Shown: positions 53,415-64,000 of the stretch, one piece after another
How positions within the stretch are numbered: the first letter of the stretch is position 1
Layout of the letters: the number at the start of each line of letters is the position of its first letter
Assembly: GCA_001692895.1 (NCBI GenBank)
Contig: KV748216.1
Location: 620,001 to 684,000, forward strand
Length of the DNA stretch: 64,000 nucleotides
Direction: 5' to 3'
Source: Cenococcum geophilum 1.58
Lineage: Eukaryota; Ascomycota; Dothideomycetes; Gloniales; Gloniaceae
Made by a program: the position numbers and the translations under genes
Notes under the pieces: generated by a model
The model's database searches: none
Told to the model about the DNA's origin: nothing
The model's input: the letters and a program-made list of their open reading frames with translations, nothing else

Positions 53415-56125
53415 ATAGAGTCTTTTAAGAATCTTCTTACCCTATAGTCCACTTTATGGCCAAAGGAAGCCCCCCTAGCCTCCCCCCCCTATAGCCTCTA
53501 GAGCGAATTTAAGGCCCAGACGGCGCGGCTATAGGATATTTATAAGGCCTAGCGCTTAAAGAATACTATGAGGGCGTACGAGCTAAAGCAGAAAGAGTAG
53601 GAAAACTAGTACATAAGACTAGAAGGTAATACGGACGGCGCCCAAGTAACGGAAGATAAGCTTTACCTATTTCTAGAGCAGCAAGTTATTAACCGAGAAT
53701 TATAGGCCGCTAGCTATTAAAAACGTAAGTTAAAATAGAAAGAGATATGGAAAGATAGTAAGCAGGCGAAAAAGAGGCAGAAGACGGCTAAGGCGGGAGG
53801 GCAGCTAGGGGGGAAGGCAGCCGTAGGGGTAGCCGTAGCTGTAGGGGAAGAAGCTATAAAGGATAAGGAAGGAGAGATATAGGACGAGGAGGCCCTAGAT
53901 GCCCTTTTTAACGAGATAGTCCGATACTTAGTTATAAATAGCTACGTCTCCGCTATTACTAAGCTCTATACATAGTAATTAGAAGGCAAAGCCTCGTAGC
54001 CGCTGTAGGGGGCGAAGCTCTTGGCGATACTAGACAGTGTCCGCCGCGATAAGGACCGGATTTAATGCGTTAACTTTATTAACTAAGGTCTATTTATAAT
54101 TACTAGCGGCTACGACGTTAAAGGGCTTAAAAGGGCGATTACTTAGTACTGGGAGACGGGCTCTAAAATGCCGGGTTTAGTCAAGTTTTACCTTTAAACT
54201 GCGGCTAAGTATTTATTAGGTTTGTATATTACTAGTCTATATAGCTACCATTTTCTAACCTGTTTTTTTCCTTAGGCTATACTATTATTACCTAGGGTAA
54301 AAGTAGATGGGATATTTAGCTTGCTAATTTTGTCCTTATTAAACTAGAGAACGAAGGGCCTAAACCAGATAAGCTAGCGCTGTATATAATTATATTAATA
54401 ATATAGGGGAAGCAGAATTAGCACGGCAAGGTTGAGTATATGGGCTGTATGCACAATACTGACCCTATCCTCTGCCCTCTCTCTATAATAGCCTTCTACT
54501 TCTTTAACCGCTAGGGTAAGAACGGCGCTAAGAGCTTCCCATCCTTTTAGCAGCTAAAGGACTACTATAACCTATATATCTTCCCTGGCAGTATTAAAGT
54601 ACCGTAACGGCCGCTAAGCTATTATACGCAGTTTAAATGGAATAAGAAGATGTTCTAGGGGGTAGGGATTTACTTAAAAGAGAAGACCTATAGTGCCTAT
54701 AAGTAGAGCGTCCGGTACGCCGAGCTTAGCGGCGTTAAGGAGACCTAAATTAGATGGGCCGGACGCTAGAATACGGACGCGATGATGGGAGCCTACCTTA
54801 GCTACCTACCCCGTGCGTTTATGCGGTCGATCGCCGGCTTCCTAAAGGAGAGAAAGGGCTACTTTCTTCCCCACGCGTGGGAGGTGCTAGAGGAGGCCCT
54901 CTGCTTAAAGATATAGCCCAAGACTAACGTCTAGCTAAAACGCATAGAGACCTACTACCTAGACAGGGCTGATAATAAGGTCGTATGGCTTAACCTTACG
55001 GGCTTAGGATTTCTATGTCTTCTTTATACGCTTAAGGTAATCCTATTATAGGACTTAGTAATCCTATATAAGTAGTTCCCGCTCCACCCCCTATAGAAGG
55101 ACTCCCTCTTTAGCTGTAAGGAGTACTAGAGGTTCACCGCACGGGTAGAAAGCTCGCTGGTTAACGTAGTTATGCTAAATAAACTAATAATGCGGAAATA
55201 CTAGCCTACCTATAAGGCTATAGCTAAGCTAAGACATAAGGCCGCAATCTTAGAGATTAAGGGGGTTTAGTTGCACGTATATACGATCTTAGAACGCCTT
55301 AGCGAGATAGAAAGGTTATTAGCATTATTTGTACCTGTACCTATATAGATCTAGTAAGGAAAGATAGGTATCTAAATAGGGCCTACGGAGTCCGTATATC
55401 CACCGTCTACCATAACGTCTACTATAACGTCTACTATATCTGCGCCACTTGCTTAGCTATCTACTATATCCGCACCGCCCGCTTAGCTATCTACTATATC
55501 CGCACCCCCCGCTCCGTTATCTGCTATATCTGCACCCCCTGCTTAGCTATCTGCTATATCTGCACCCCCTACTTAGCTGTCTACTATATCCGCACCCCCT
55601 ACTTAGCTGTCTACTATATCCGTACCACCCGCTTAGCCATCTACTATATCCGCGCCGCCCCCGCTAGCGTAGGTGTAAGTAAATACTTAACTACCTCTCC
55701 TATTTATTCTTAACCTATAGGCGCTGCTAAGAAAATATAAGATGCTTTAGGGCGGCAATTTGGTATTCTAGCTCTGGGCTAAGTGGACTTTAGGGCTAGC
55801 AGGTAGGCCGTTAATTGAAGCTCTTAATTGCTGCTAGGGGGCGCGCTGGCGGGTTAACAGCGAGGCTATGTTCTATAGCCGTCGCCGTAGGATAATTAAG
55901 GATATAAGACGGCGCGTAGAAGATGGTATAGTAAGAGATAAGAGACAGGCTATTGACCAGCTAGAGCAGCTATAGGGCCAGCGTTCTTTAGATTGGCTTT
56001 ATAAGAATATCTAACTGCTAGCTCTTAGGGCGGGGGAGGGAGGGAAAGGCTTTATATTAAATAGTATATATATATATGTAATACTATCTTACTATAGGAC
56101 TACTATAGTAACCGAGACGCTTTGA
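53415..56125 (+). pseudogene. Crypton 2 tyrosine recombinase
   Basis: This is the direct repeat of the gene at 49865-52575, shifted by exactly 3550 bp. The start codon is ATA instead of ATG, a G-to-A change typical of RIP. The predicted intron lies at 54220-54275. Motif segments are the same (RHAELSGV then QIRRAGR, AYLSYLPRAF, SRRRRIIKDI), and the 30-bp repeat is at 55451-55660. Some stops are at different Gln/Trp codons from copy 1, so the two copies were mutated independently after duplication. In some places this copy keeps the presumed ancestral C/G and in others copy 1 does. Confidence 0.85.
55451..55660 (+). repeat. 30-bp x 7 in-frame repeat, Crypton 2
   Basis: It is collinear with 51901-52110. 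The unit count is the same, so no slippage has occurred since the duplication. Confidence 0.92.
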
Positions 56126-56338
56126 TGTAGGACTGTACTGCAGTAACTAAGACGTCTTAATATAGGACTACTGCAGTGACTGAGACGCCTTAATATAAGA
56201 CTATACTGCAGTAACCAAGACACCTTAATATAAGACTATACTATAGTGACTAAGACGCCTTAATGCAGGACTATACTCTAGTGACTAAGACGTCTTAATA
56301 TAGGACTATATTATAGTAACTAAGACGCCTTAATATAG
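56098..56338 (+). repeat. 33/35-bp x 7 minisatellite, Crypton 2
   Basis: It is collinear with 52548-52788, with the same pattern of unit lengths. Several C/T differences between the copies fall in the GACGCC and GTAACCGAG words. Confidence 0.88.
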
Positions 56339-56576
56339 GAATGGCACGCGTTTAGGTGTTTAAAATTTAGAGCAATATTACGCGACCGTCCAGAAGTACT
56401 GATCTAACTTAAATTATGTACCTTTTTGCCCAAAATCGCGTGCAAAGGTACTCGGGGGCGATCGCTGCGCGACCGAGTGCGGGGTTCGCGCCAATTATCA
56501 GCAGGGGTGGCCCTAACCTCGTATTAACCTGGGCCGTAACCGAGCTAAATGACCCCCCCTGATATGTGATAGGTAT

Positions 56577-57000
56577 CTACACGATGGCCCGCGCGCTGTC
56601 ACGTGACACGCCGCTGAGCTTAAAGAGACTGCCCTAAGTACCCCCCCCTACTAACAGATTATATAGGTGCCTTAATAGGAGAATAGCGTAGCTAAATTGT
56701 AGAGGGCCATAGTAGTGGTTTTCGAGATCTCACTATCTAAAAAATTTTCACCACCGCCTATAACGCTTACAACCACGACCACTAGGTCCTATCGCACGCT
56801 ATATAACGTCTTTGCGTTGGCTCTAAGTCTGAACTTTAAAGACCTAGGTTCGTAGCCGTCACCACGTATAGGTGCAAAGTCCGTTTTTAACGGCCTAATA
56901 TTATATATCATAGCTAAATAAGATAGACTCTTAATAATTATAATCTCTAAAATAGATAAGTGTATTATAGTAAAGACAACCTAATTTATAAAGCCTAGTA
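56577..57000 (-). other. Right flank of the Crypton pair (interrupted LINE ORF1-like frame)
   Basis: The minus frame at 56640-56577 (SLSSAACHVTARGPSC) joins across one AGGTAT to YLEVSPTTQCTSCQKFG at 49470. An uninterrupted ORF1-like frame is therefore restored if the Cryptons are left out. The first ~75 bases are GC-rich and unmutated; an 8-C run lies near 56642. Further right the sequence becomes AT-rich with no clear motif. Confidence 0.5.
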
Positions 57001-58850
57001 ATCCTAGTTTCTATCCCTTTTAGGCTAGTAGTTAATTAATACTAATCCGTAATCTAGATTTTAAGGGGTTATTTAGTTATAATCTATTACTTTTAAATCT
57101 GAACTAAAAGTCTGGTAAAAAAAAACGTATTCCTTCCCGATTTAATACACGTTTATAACTTTATAGGTTATATAGATATATGCAATCTAAAGCCTTTAGA
57201 TTTAATTTAGAGTTTAAATAAGGAGCTTTAAGCTCCTAATTTAAACTAACGCCAAGACCTTAGTTTAGATTCTGTATATAGTAAGTTGCCAACTTTTTAG
57301 TAACTTTTAGCGTGTTTTTTAGAATATTAAAAATTTATAGCTAAAGTTAAGTTAAACTAGAATTTAACGGAACGGTTACCTTAGAATTAGATTAGAGCTT
57401 TAAATTAACTCTATTTTAAAGCCCTTATTCTAATTTAAACTTATAACTAAACGTTCCCTAAGTACTTAACCAGTTAGATTATAGTCTAGACATCTCGCTA
57501 ATAACCGCAACTATTATTAATTACTCTCCGTATAGTATAGGCCGCCTCTATTTTTGCTAAACTATAATAGCCTTAAATAGGATCTAATCCTTTTCTTGCT
57601 ATAGCTGCCGCTAAGGTAATATAACCTAACGCCCTCTCTTACTTATATTGGGTATGCTATTCCTAATATTAGTACGCTGTTACTATATCTTAAGAAACTT
57701 GTCGCTAATGCTATAGGCCCTTAGAATGATACTTATCTTACTATACTAGCTACTAGCTAGTAAAATATAGGACAAATATAATGTTTATATAGTTGCCCCT
57801 AATAGAAGAGCCTATAGTAAAGGCAATTCGCTATACTATATTTGGATAACCTAAGATTGTATATACAGGTAATAATTTTAGGGCTTCCTAGTGTAATAGG
57901 AGGTCTTACTATAAGGCAAACTTAACTAAAGTTACTATCTCTACGTAGATTAGATTAACTGTAATTAATTAATACCTTTTAGCTCGCCTAGCGAAATATA
58001 TCGCGCTAAAGATAGGGCTAGATAAACGTTAGTAATATATTATAATTACAACAGATACCTATATACCATCTCTATAGATAGCCGTAAATATAACCTAGCC
58101 CACCCTATAATAAACTGCCCTTAATAGAGTAGCCCTTAAGGCCCTATTGTTTCGGATAGGCATAGTCTCTATATAGGCGGCCTATATCTACTTCTTATTA
58201 CAATCTACCCCGGCCTCTAAAAACATCTTAACTAGTAGCTGATATTTGACTATACGTAGGTCTTAAGGCGCATTAGATAGTAATACTAAACTTAAGGCTA
58301 TATCTATACTTAGGACTAAGTTTATACTATCTAGTTTCCGCCTATAAAGTAGTATAATAAGTTGTTTAAGATTATAGCCGCAGTTCTATATATGGTTAAG
58401 CTGGAATAAACTCTATAAGTTTACGGTAGCCGTATACCCCCTTTTCGTATTTACTATATAGTTAATACTAGGCCGCCCTAGTACCTTTATCTTCTTATAT
58501 ATATTTAACTATATACGGGCTAGCATATTCTATATAGCCTTATATACCTATAACGCTAGTACCTTCTTATATTCCACTACTTAATGGATAACTTTTTAGA
58601 TCGCCTACTCGCGTAGCAAATTGTTTAGTTATTTGCAAAATAAAACATATAGGATGCCGTCCTTAATAATAACCTGCTTAAAAGTCCGCTTAATAGTATT
58701 AAGTCTCTCCATAGTAATGCCTAAGCTAGTAATAAGCTATATATCTTTTTACGGGTCTGTGGCGCTTACAGGGTTATACTATACCGTATTTACGGCATAC
58801 CGCTGTTATATATCGCGTCCTATTGTAAAAAATAGTCTAGTATCCTAAGT
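57001..58850 (-). pseudogene. Unrecognised decayed reading frame
   Basis: I do not recognise this. On the minus strand, reading RIP stops as Gln/Trp, the frame is fairly continuous from about 58840 to 57540. Examples are MERLNTIKRTFKQVIIKDG near 58710-58655, YKKIKVLGRPSINYIVNTKR near 58500-58440, and DLRIVKYQLLVKMFLEAGVD near 58265-58205, followed by an AAYIETMPIRNNRALRATLL segment. The LEAGVD text resembles an ankyrin helix but one unit is not enough. It may be a second gene of the neighbouring Plavaka element or an unrelated captured gene. The 57001-57540 part is not readable. Confidence 0.35.
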
Positions 58851-59269
58851 AGGGAATAGTGGTGTTTAGAATTTTGTGCTTAGTATAATAGAGAGGTGGC
58901 GCGACGTTAGTAATAAGTAGAGTCTCCTAGCCTAACGTAACGCGATTTAGCGTAAATTAGCATAAAACGTAACGGGTTGCGCTATTTAGCGCGTTAGTGT
59001 CTACAGACATCGCCATGCTCTTACTATACTCCTCCTATCTTAACTGGCTTATAATATAGTATAAGCTATAAACACTACTTTAAACATATAGTTCCATACG
59101 GATATTATTTTCGGCCCCCTTCTAACTAAACTATAGCAAATTATAGCTTAATGCGGTAATTTATAAATAAGCTTTATCTAGCGGCAATATAGAAAGTGCG
59201 GGACTAAAGTAAAAAGCATAGGCGGTCTAATATATTATAAATAATATTGTCTAAGATAATAGAAACGGA
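58851..59269. other. Intergenic stretch with repeated AACGTAACG words
   Basis: Near 58935-59000 the words TAACGTAACGCGATTTAGCG and AAACGTAACGGGTTGCGCTA follow each other, then TTTAGCGCGTTAGTG. These could be subterminal repeats or an end of the Plavaka element, but no matching right end is in the window. Confidence 0.35.
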
Positions 59270-62200
59270 AGAAGGGTAGACATAAGGGCGTTAATATTAA
59301 AGAGATAAACAATAATGCACCCTTATACTATTAAAGCTTAAAGAAGTATTAAATAGCCTATTATAGAGCTAAGCTAGAGTAATATAATAAGTGGCCACTT
59401 ATATAATATATGGACAACGATGCACTATTATATTATTAAACCTCGGAAGGGCATTATATAACTAATTATAAGGCCGAATCGGAGTAAGGTAATAAGTGGC
59501 TACCTATATAAGCTCTATGTGATAATATTATTAATAAGCTAAATAATGGGGCTGCGGATATGCACTATAATAATAATTCTATAATATTTAATAGGGTATA
59601 TAACCTGGCGATAGTTAAGACTAATTAGTAAACTTTAACTAAAATATCTATGGACGTCTTTTAAACTAAAACATTTAAAGAGGCCACTAGCTATACTATG
59701 GGAAAGCCTCTAAAACGGAACTAAGGAAATCCGCAAACTACGGACGATACTAAGGCAGTATACGATATTATGCCGCGTATTAAGCGTACTGGTAGTATAC
59801 TAGATAAAATACCTCCCCTATTTTATCCGTTTAGTAGTAAGGCAGAATATATATAGGTCTTATAGTGGGTAAGCTACAGGACTTTTAACCGCGCTATTAA
59901 TGAGTGGTTTAATAATATTAGGCTTTAGGGAGTATTTGCTAACTATTTTTCTTACTAAAGTGCTAATAATGTTAAAGCAAAACTACTTTTAAAATAGATG
60001 TAATCTAAGAGTAATTAACCACAGTAAATTAAAATAATTATAACTATAGGGGACTAGTAGCCGCTAGTATATTACTAAAATGCTTTAGAGATCGTGTTCT
60101 TTCTTATTAGTTACGGCCCTTTCTAAGAAGATATAACTTTCTTACTAGTAAGGTAGTACTTGTTAGTAAGAATAAGAATATATAATAAGCTTAATATAGT
60201 AGACTGGTAGTAGGAGACGTAAGAGTAGCTACCGCTTAGCGTAACTATAGTGCCGATTATATTAGCCAGTAATAAGACCTAACTAATATAATACGCTGGC
60301 GGCAAGAAAGTATAGCCGCTCTATATTTTAATTAGAAATATTAAACTACGCGTTTAATAATCTGTAAATTAGCTAGTCCTATTACTGCTTATATACCTTC
60401 TGGTCTATATACCTAGTAACTAAATAATATAACTAGCGGTATAATATAAGACCCTTATAGCTATCCTCAAACGTATACTTTAGTAATAACCCTACTGCTA
60501 ATACGGTTATGCTAATAATGCCTATAGCGTTAGAGAAAGCTAGTAAAAAAGGAGTATATCTTCTATACGCGGATGGCTAGGATTAACACTACTTTTTACT
60601 TCTAGCTGTATTTATAGCTAATTATAAAGAACAGGTCACGCTTATAGGTATTAAAAGTAGCTGTAAATATTTAACTTATTATATATATATAAATAAACGG
60701 TATAATCTAATAACTGCTATCTAGCGACCGTGGCTGTTCCGTATATACTAATTGATAAAAGACTAAATATAAATGCAGTAGGAAGGTTGCGATACTAATA
60801 AGAAGGATAACTTAGATTATATTTAGCCGTTCCGTAACTTTATATAGGGCTATAATCTATTTAATATCTATAAGATAATAGCGCCTAATTTCTTACACTA
60901 GGTGCTTAAAGGCCTTACTAGTAAATATCTTATATACTAGATTAAGGGGCTTATACAAAGCGAAATATAGGCCAGAAAATATTAGGGCCTTAACATCCCA
61001 CGTATAGATAGTTGCGGCTAGGAGATATTAAATGTTAATGCATTTATTACCACCCGCTATATATAGGTGGAATAATTTTCTAATATAATAGTGTAGGATA
61101 GCTAGGCAAATGTCGGCTAATAGATAAGAAAGATGTATAAATCTCTGTTATAATAATTGGTCCCTACTATAGCACCCTTACTAAAATAGAATAAAGGCAC
61201 TATACTATTTATCCGGGCGTTTATAGATTTTACTATACTATCTTAATATGTATTACACAACGAATTAACTATCTAGTACCTAGTAGCAGCTATTTATAGA
61301 ATAGATAAGACAAAGGATATATTTCTTCCGTTTTAACTAAGTAAGGTAGGACTACTACACTTTAATATTCCTAAGCTATATACTATTATTTACTATCTAG
61401 AGAGTATCTAGCAACTGGAAGTAATCGGAGGTATAAATATAAAGTATTTAGAGTAAGCATATAAGCTGTAAAAGGTATTTTACCGCAGGACTAATAAATG
61501 GAATAACTATAAAGAGCAGATGCTACGATATAACACTATATATCTTAACACTATACTTTAGAACGAACTCAAGCTATAGGCGTTAACTAATTTAATTAAT
61601 ATAGTAGACCTAATAAGCGCAATATAGACAATATAACTAGGCCCTGCAGTTAATATATACGCATATTACTTATATATATAGAACTTTAACAACTATATAA
61701 CTTAGACACTTTAAGATTAGAGAATTAATATATCTATCTAGCGTATAGTTAAGGAGGTATAGCGCTAGATAGAGATTACCGACCTTATATTTAAATCAGC
61801 CCCCTTTATAAGGGAATGCCATAAGCAGATTAACGGAATTTAGCGAATAAACTAGGACGTTAACCAACTAGAGGCCGATGACAATTAGGTATTAAAGATG
61901 CCCTAAAGCATCTATTACAGCGTTATATGCTATATTTACTTTAGGAAGGACGCCACTAATACTAATAAGCTTAATAAGGTGTTTGCTTAATATACCCCAA
62001 TATAGGCTAATACTAGAGCCCCCCGCTATAATACTATAATAGTATAAGAATATAAGCGGGTAAATAACAGCCTCTATAGCAATAAAGTAGGAAAGCTTTG
62101 TCTACTACTTATAATCTAGGATACTAGGCGATTAGATAGTAAGGGCAAACACCTAAAATACGCCGGTGCGTTAGTAGAGACCCTCTAAGTTTATAATAGT

Positions 62201-62480
62201 GGTAAGATTAATATAAAAACCAAAATGCTTAGAGTATAGAGTATAAAGCTATTTAATAGCAGGACGAAACGTACGCTAGATACCCTTTAGATATACGACA
62301 TTAACCATATTATAAGGCTTATCTTACTTATACTAACGGACATTAACGTTATAGACTGTTTCTTTATAAATAATTATAGTGATTGGGATATATATAATAC
62401 TATATATAACGAAGATTTTGAGCGAATAAATAGGGTATAGGTTAATGTATATATGAGGAAATAGGCTCGCACTAGGTGGT
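59270..62480 (+). pseudogene. Plavaka-type transposase
   Basis: This is a long decayed + strand frame matching the Plavaka transposase group, a CACTA-related DDE family of fungi. Order of readable blocks: LFYPFSSKAEY near 59815-59850 and LQGVFANYF near 59920-59950. Then VPIILASNKTQLI near 60248-60290 (from the IPIIxSSDKTQLT signature), HYFLLLAVFIANYKEQVTLIGIK near 60580-60655 and IAPNFLHQVLKGL near 60880-60925. FNIPKLYTIIYYLESI near 61363-61415 and a YRRTNKWNNYKEQMLRY block near 61480-61535 follow. The catalytic Asp/Glu positions are partly lost. RIP stops are frequent but the frame rarely shifts. The N-terminal zinc finger usual in this group is not readable. The right end is beyond the window or lost. 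Confidence 0.75.
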
Positions 62481-64000
62481 AAATAAATATAACTTAGCTA
62501 AAACAGCGGTAAGTTATAACTAGCGGCGCCGGATTATAATAAAGGGGTAGATTACTATAACTATAACAAACTAGAATATAATACTACTATATATTACCCT
62601 CCATGCGCTAGCTACCCTTTATATCCTATATACCGTATTATCTACCTTAAGAGTAGGTAAATATCGCGAGGAACTAGGCTTCTGTGCGGTATAGAAAAAA
62701 TATTATATAAAGTAGGACCCTACGCTATAGTAAGGTAATCTAATCGCCCTATTATAAAGCCTAATAAACAGTTAGGCCGCCCTCCTAACTTAGTATTATA
62801 AGTTTATTAAAGCTTCTTTCTATATACTTGGTAAGAAATGCCTAATTTATATTATAAAAGTTAACTAGGTTATTATTTAAAGTATATTAGATATAAGACT
62901 CTAAACTATCTAACGTTTTTTTAGGAAGTAAAGTGCGTATAAAAGCTAAATAGTTCTACTAAACTAATATACTTATCCTCTACTTATCCCGTAAAAAAGT
63001 AAATAAAGACGCCGTAAGTTAAGTAGTAGCTCCTAAGATAATCTAGATCTTAAAGGGGATAATATTAAGCTCTATACCGTAACTGTCTCTATTAAAAGGC
63101 AAGGCTATTATTAATATACCATAGTACAACCTATTATTATTAATTTCGATAATATCATCCTAACGGATAGTCCTATTCTTATTGGACAAAAACCTATAAA
63201 CCCTAAGCGACCCTAAGATATCCAAAACCTATACTTAAAAGAAATGTATATATTACTTAAATAAATAACCGCTATGGAATGACTTTAGACAATATATAAA
63301 GCAGCTACTTAGCCTAGTTAATATAAAGATATATGGTATTACTTAGACACGTCTTATTATACGAGTAATAATAGGCTTTATACCTAAAGAGCTTTATCTA
63401 TCTCCCTAGCCAGAAACAAATATAAGCGGTCTAAACACACTAATAAAGCAGACGTGGAAAGAGGCGATTGCTATTATAGACCGTTATAAAAACCTAATAA
63501 ATAGAGTATTAAATATACTACTGGGGCTAGTAGTACGTAAGGTTCGCGGTCTTTAGATTTAGTAGCACTATACTAACTAATTTTCTAGCTATATAACCAG
63601 CTTAGCGTGTTTTGGTATTATATAATAAATATAATACGCGATACTATTGCTAGGAGCTATTACTTCCTTAAACTAGATACTAAGGCTATAGCAAAAAAAG
63701 TAGCGGAACTACTTAAGGATAACCGCTTTATACTTGGTAGCCTAGTTAGTACTTTACCTTTTATTATACCTAACTAACTAAGGCTAGGATAGAGAGATAA
63801 GATTTAGGGCGCCGATTATCGCACGTTATATTAAGCGTGTGTTCTTTAATACTAGGCTAAGGTCACTTGCCCTTAATAAGAATAGTACTAACTTCTTCTT
63901 GCTTATTACAGCTAATACAATATAGCTTATATACGTGGCGATTTAATATACTTTTAAGGACTATAGAAGCGGAATATAAGTTATTTATAAGTTTAAAGCT
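62481..64000. other. Unassigned decayed sequence to window end
   Basis: The + strand gives readable but unfamiliar text interrupted by TAG, for example near 62920-63060 and 63280-63560 (RIP-type decay of a former coding region). It may be a further ORF of the Plavaka element or another transposon cut by the window edge. No motif allowed a family assignment. Confidence 0.35.

Larger units (their letters stand above)
49471..56576 (+). mobile_element. Tandem head-to-tail Crypton pair
   Basis: Two direct copies of a 3544-bp body (49477-53020 and 53027-56570) are separated and bounded by AGGTAT at 49471-49476, 53021-53026 and 56571-56576. The period is exactly 3550 bp. Differences noticed between copies are transitions, with no length change. 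There are no inverted or long terminal repeats. A short shared junction word plus a tyrosine-recombinase gene is what Cryptons are known for: they integrate by recombination between a circular form and a short core site. The pair sits inside a LINE ORF1-like frame. Confidence 0.9.

Noticed and set aside
33908-56576. Starship-type giant element (tyrosine recombinase captain plus NLR cargo)
   Set aside because: NLRs are common Starship cargo, but the recombinases here read as Ndc10/GCR1_C-type Cryptons with their own 3.5-kb boundaries. The NLR lies outside those boundaries, and no DUF3435 captain is seen.
58621-58848. 75-codon + strand frame
   Set aside because: It runs antisense to the better-supported minus-strand frame and is rich in hydrophobic codons created by RIP.

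Overview
The window reads as filamentous ascomycete (Pezizomycotina) nuclear DNA. Evidence: one gene with several 55-89 bp GT-AG introns encoding a fungal NLR-type protein, surrounded by transposon relics whose frames are broken almost entirely by TAG/TAA codons standing where CAG, CAA or TGG are expected. That one-way C-to-T (G-to-A) decay, with a great excess of TA dinucleotides, is the signature of repeat-induced point mutation (RIP). I see no bacterial features, tRNA, rRNA or CRISPR.

Layout. 1-23.6 kb is a nest of four elements. A Helitron (Rep/PIF1-helicase frame, + strand, 0.44-1.45 and 21.35-23.41 kb) was entered by Gypsy-1 (1454-21348, minus, TSD GTTTC). Gypsy-1 was entered by Gypsy-2 (3665-17532, plus, TSD ATTCT), and Gypsy-2 by a Copia-type element (9928-15858, minus, TSD ATATT). 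A 186-bp solo LTR (TSD GGCGG) also sits in the Helitron helicase. 23.6-30.9 kb holds a decayed Gypsy-3 carrying a 146-bp MITE, a truncated minus-strand Crypton, a solo LTR and a fragment of a pogo/Fot-like transposase. 30.9-33.2 kb is one copy of a direct repeat, split by a mariner-like element that itself carries a MITE carrying a solo LTR.

33.2-37.9 kb is a GC-balanced island with the only intact gene: a six-exon, minus-strand NLR (DUF7708-like, NB-ARC and TPR regions, predicted 1007 aa) at 33908-37279. The second copy of the flanking direct repeat follows at 38.26-38.78 kb, heavily RIP-mutated and carrying a 110-bp LINE tail.

38.8-48.85 kb is a second Gypsy-1 copy (plus strand). It is interrupted by a foldback-rich insertion containing a 378-bp solo LTR (TSD ATACA) and by Gypsy-4 (42167-48595, TSD ACTTA), which carries a LINE fragment. 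48.86-56.6 kb is a LINE-derived ORF1 fragment invaded by two head-to-tail Cryptons of exactly 3550 bp each, with AGGTAT at all three junctions. 56.6-58.9 kb is unassigned decayed sequence. 59-62.5 kb is a Plavaka-type transposase relic. 62.5-64 kb is unassigned.

Together this is a RIP-decayed heterochromatic compartment with one immune-receptor-like gene preserved in it. Short insertions (roughly 150-380 bp) mostly look unmutated beside long, saturated elements, as expected if RIP ignores short duplications. Element boundaries with target-site duplications were read directly from the sequence. Family names come from translating decayed frames by eye and were not database-checked.
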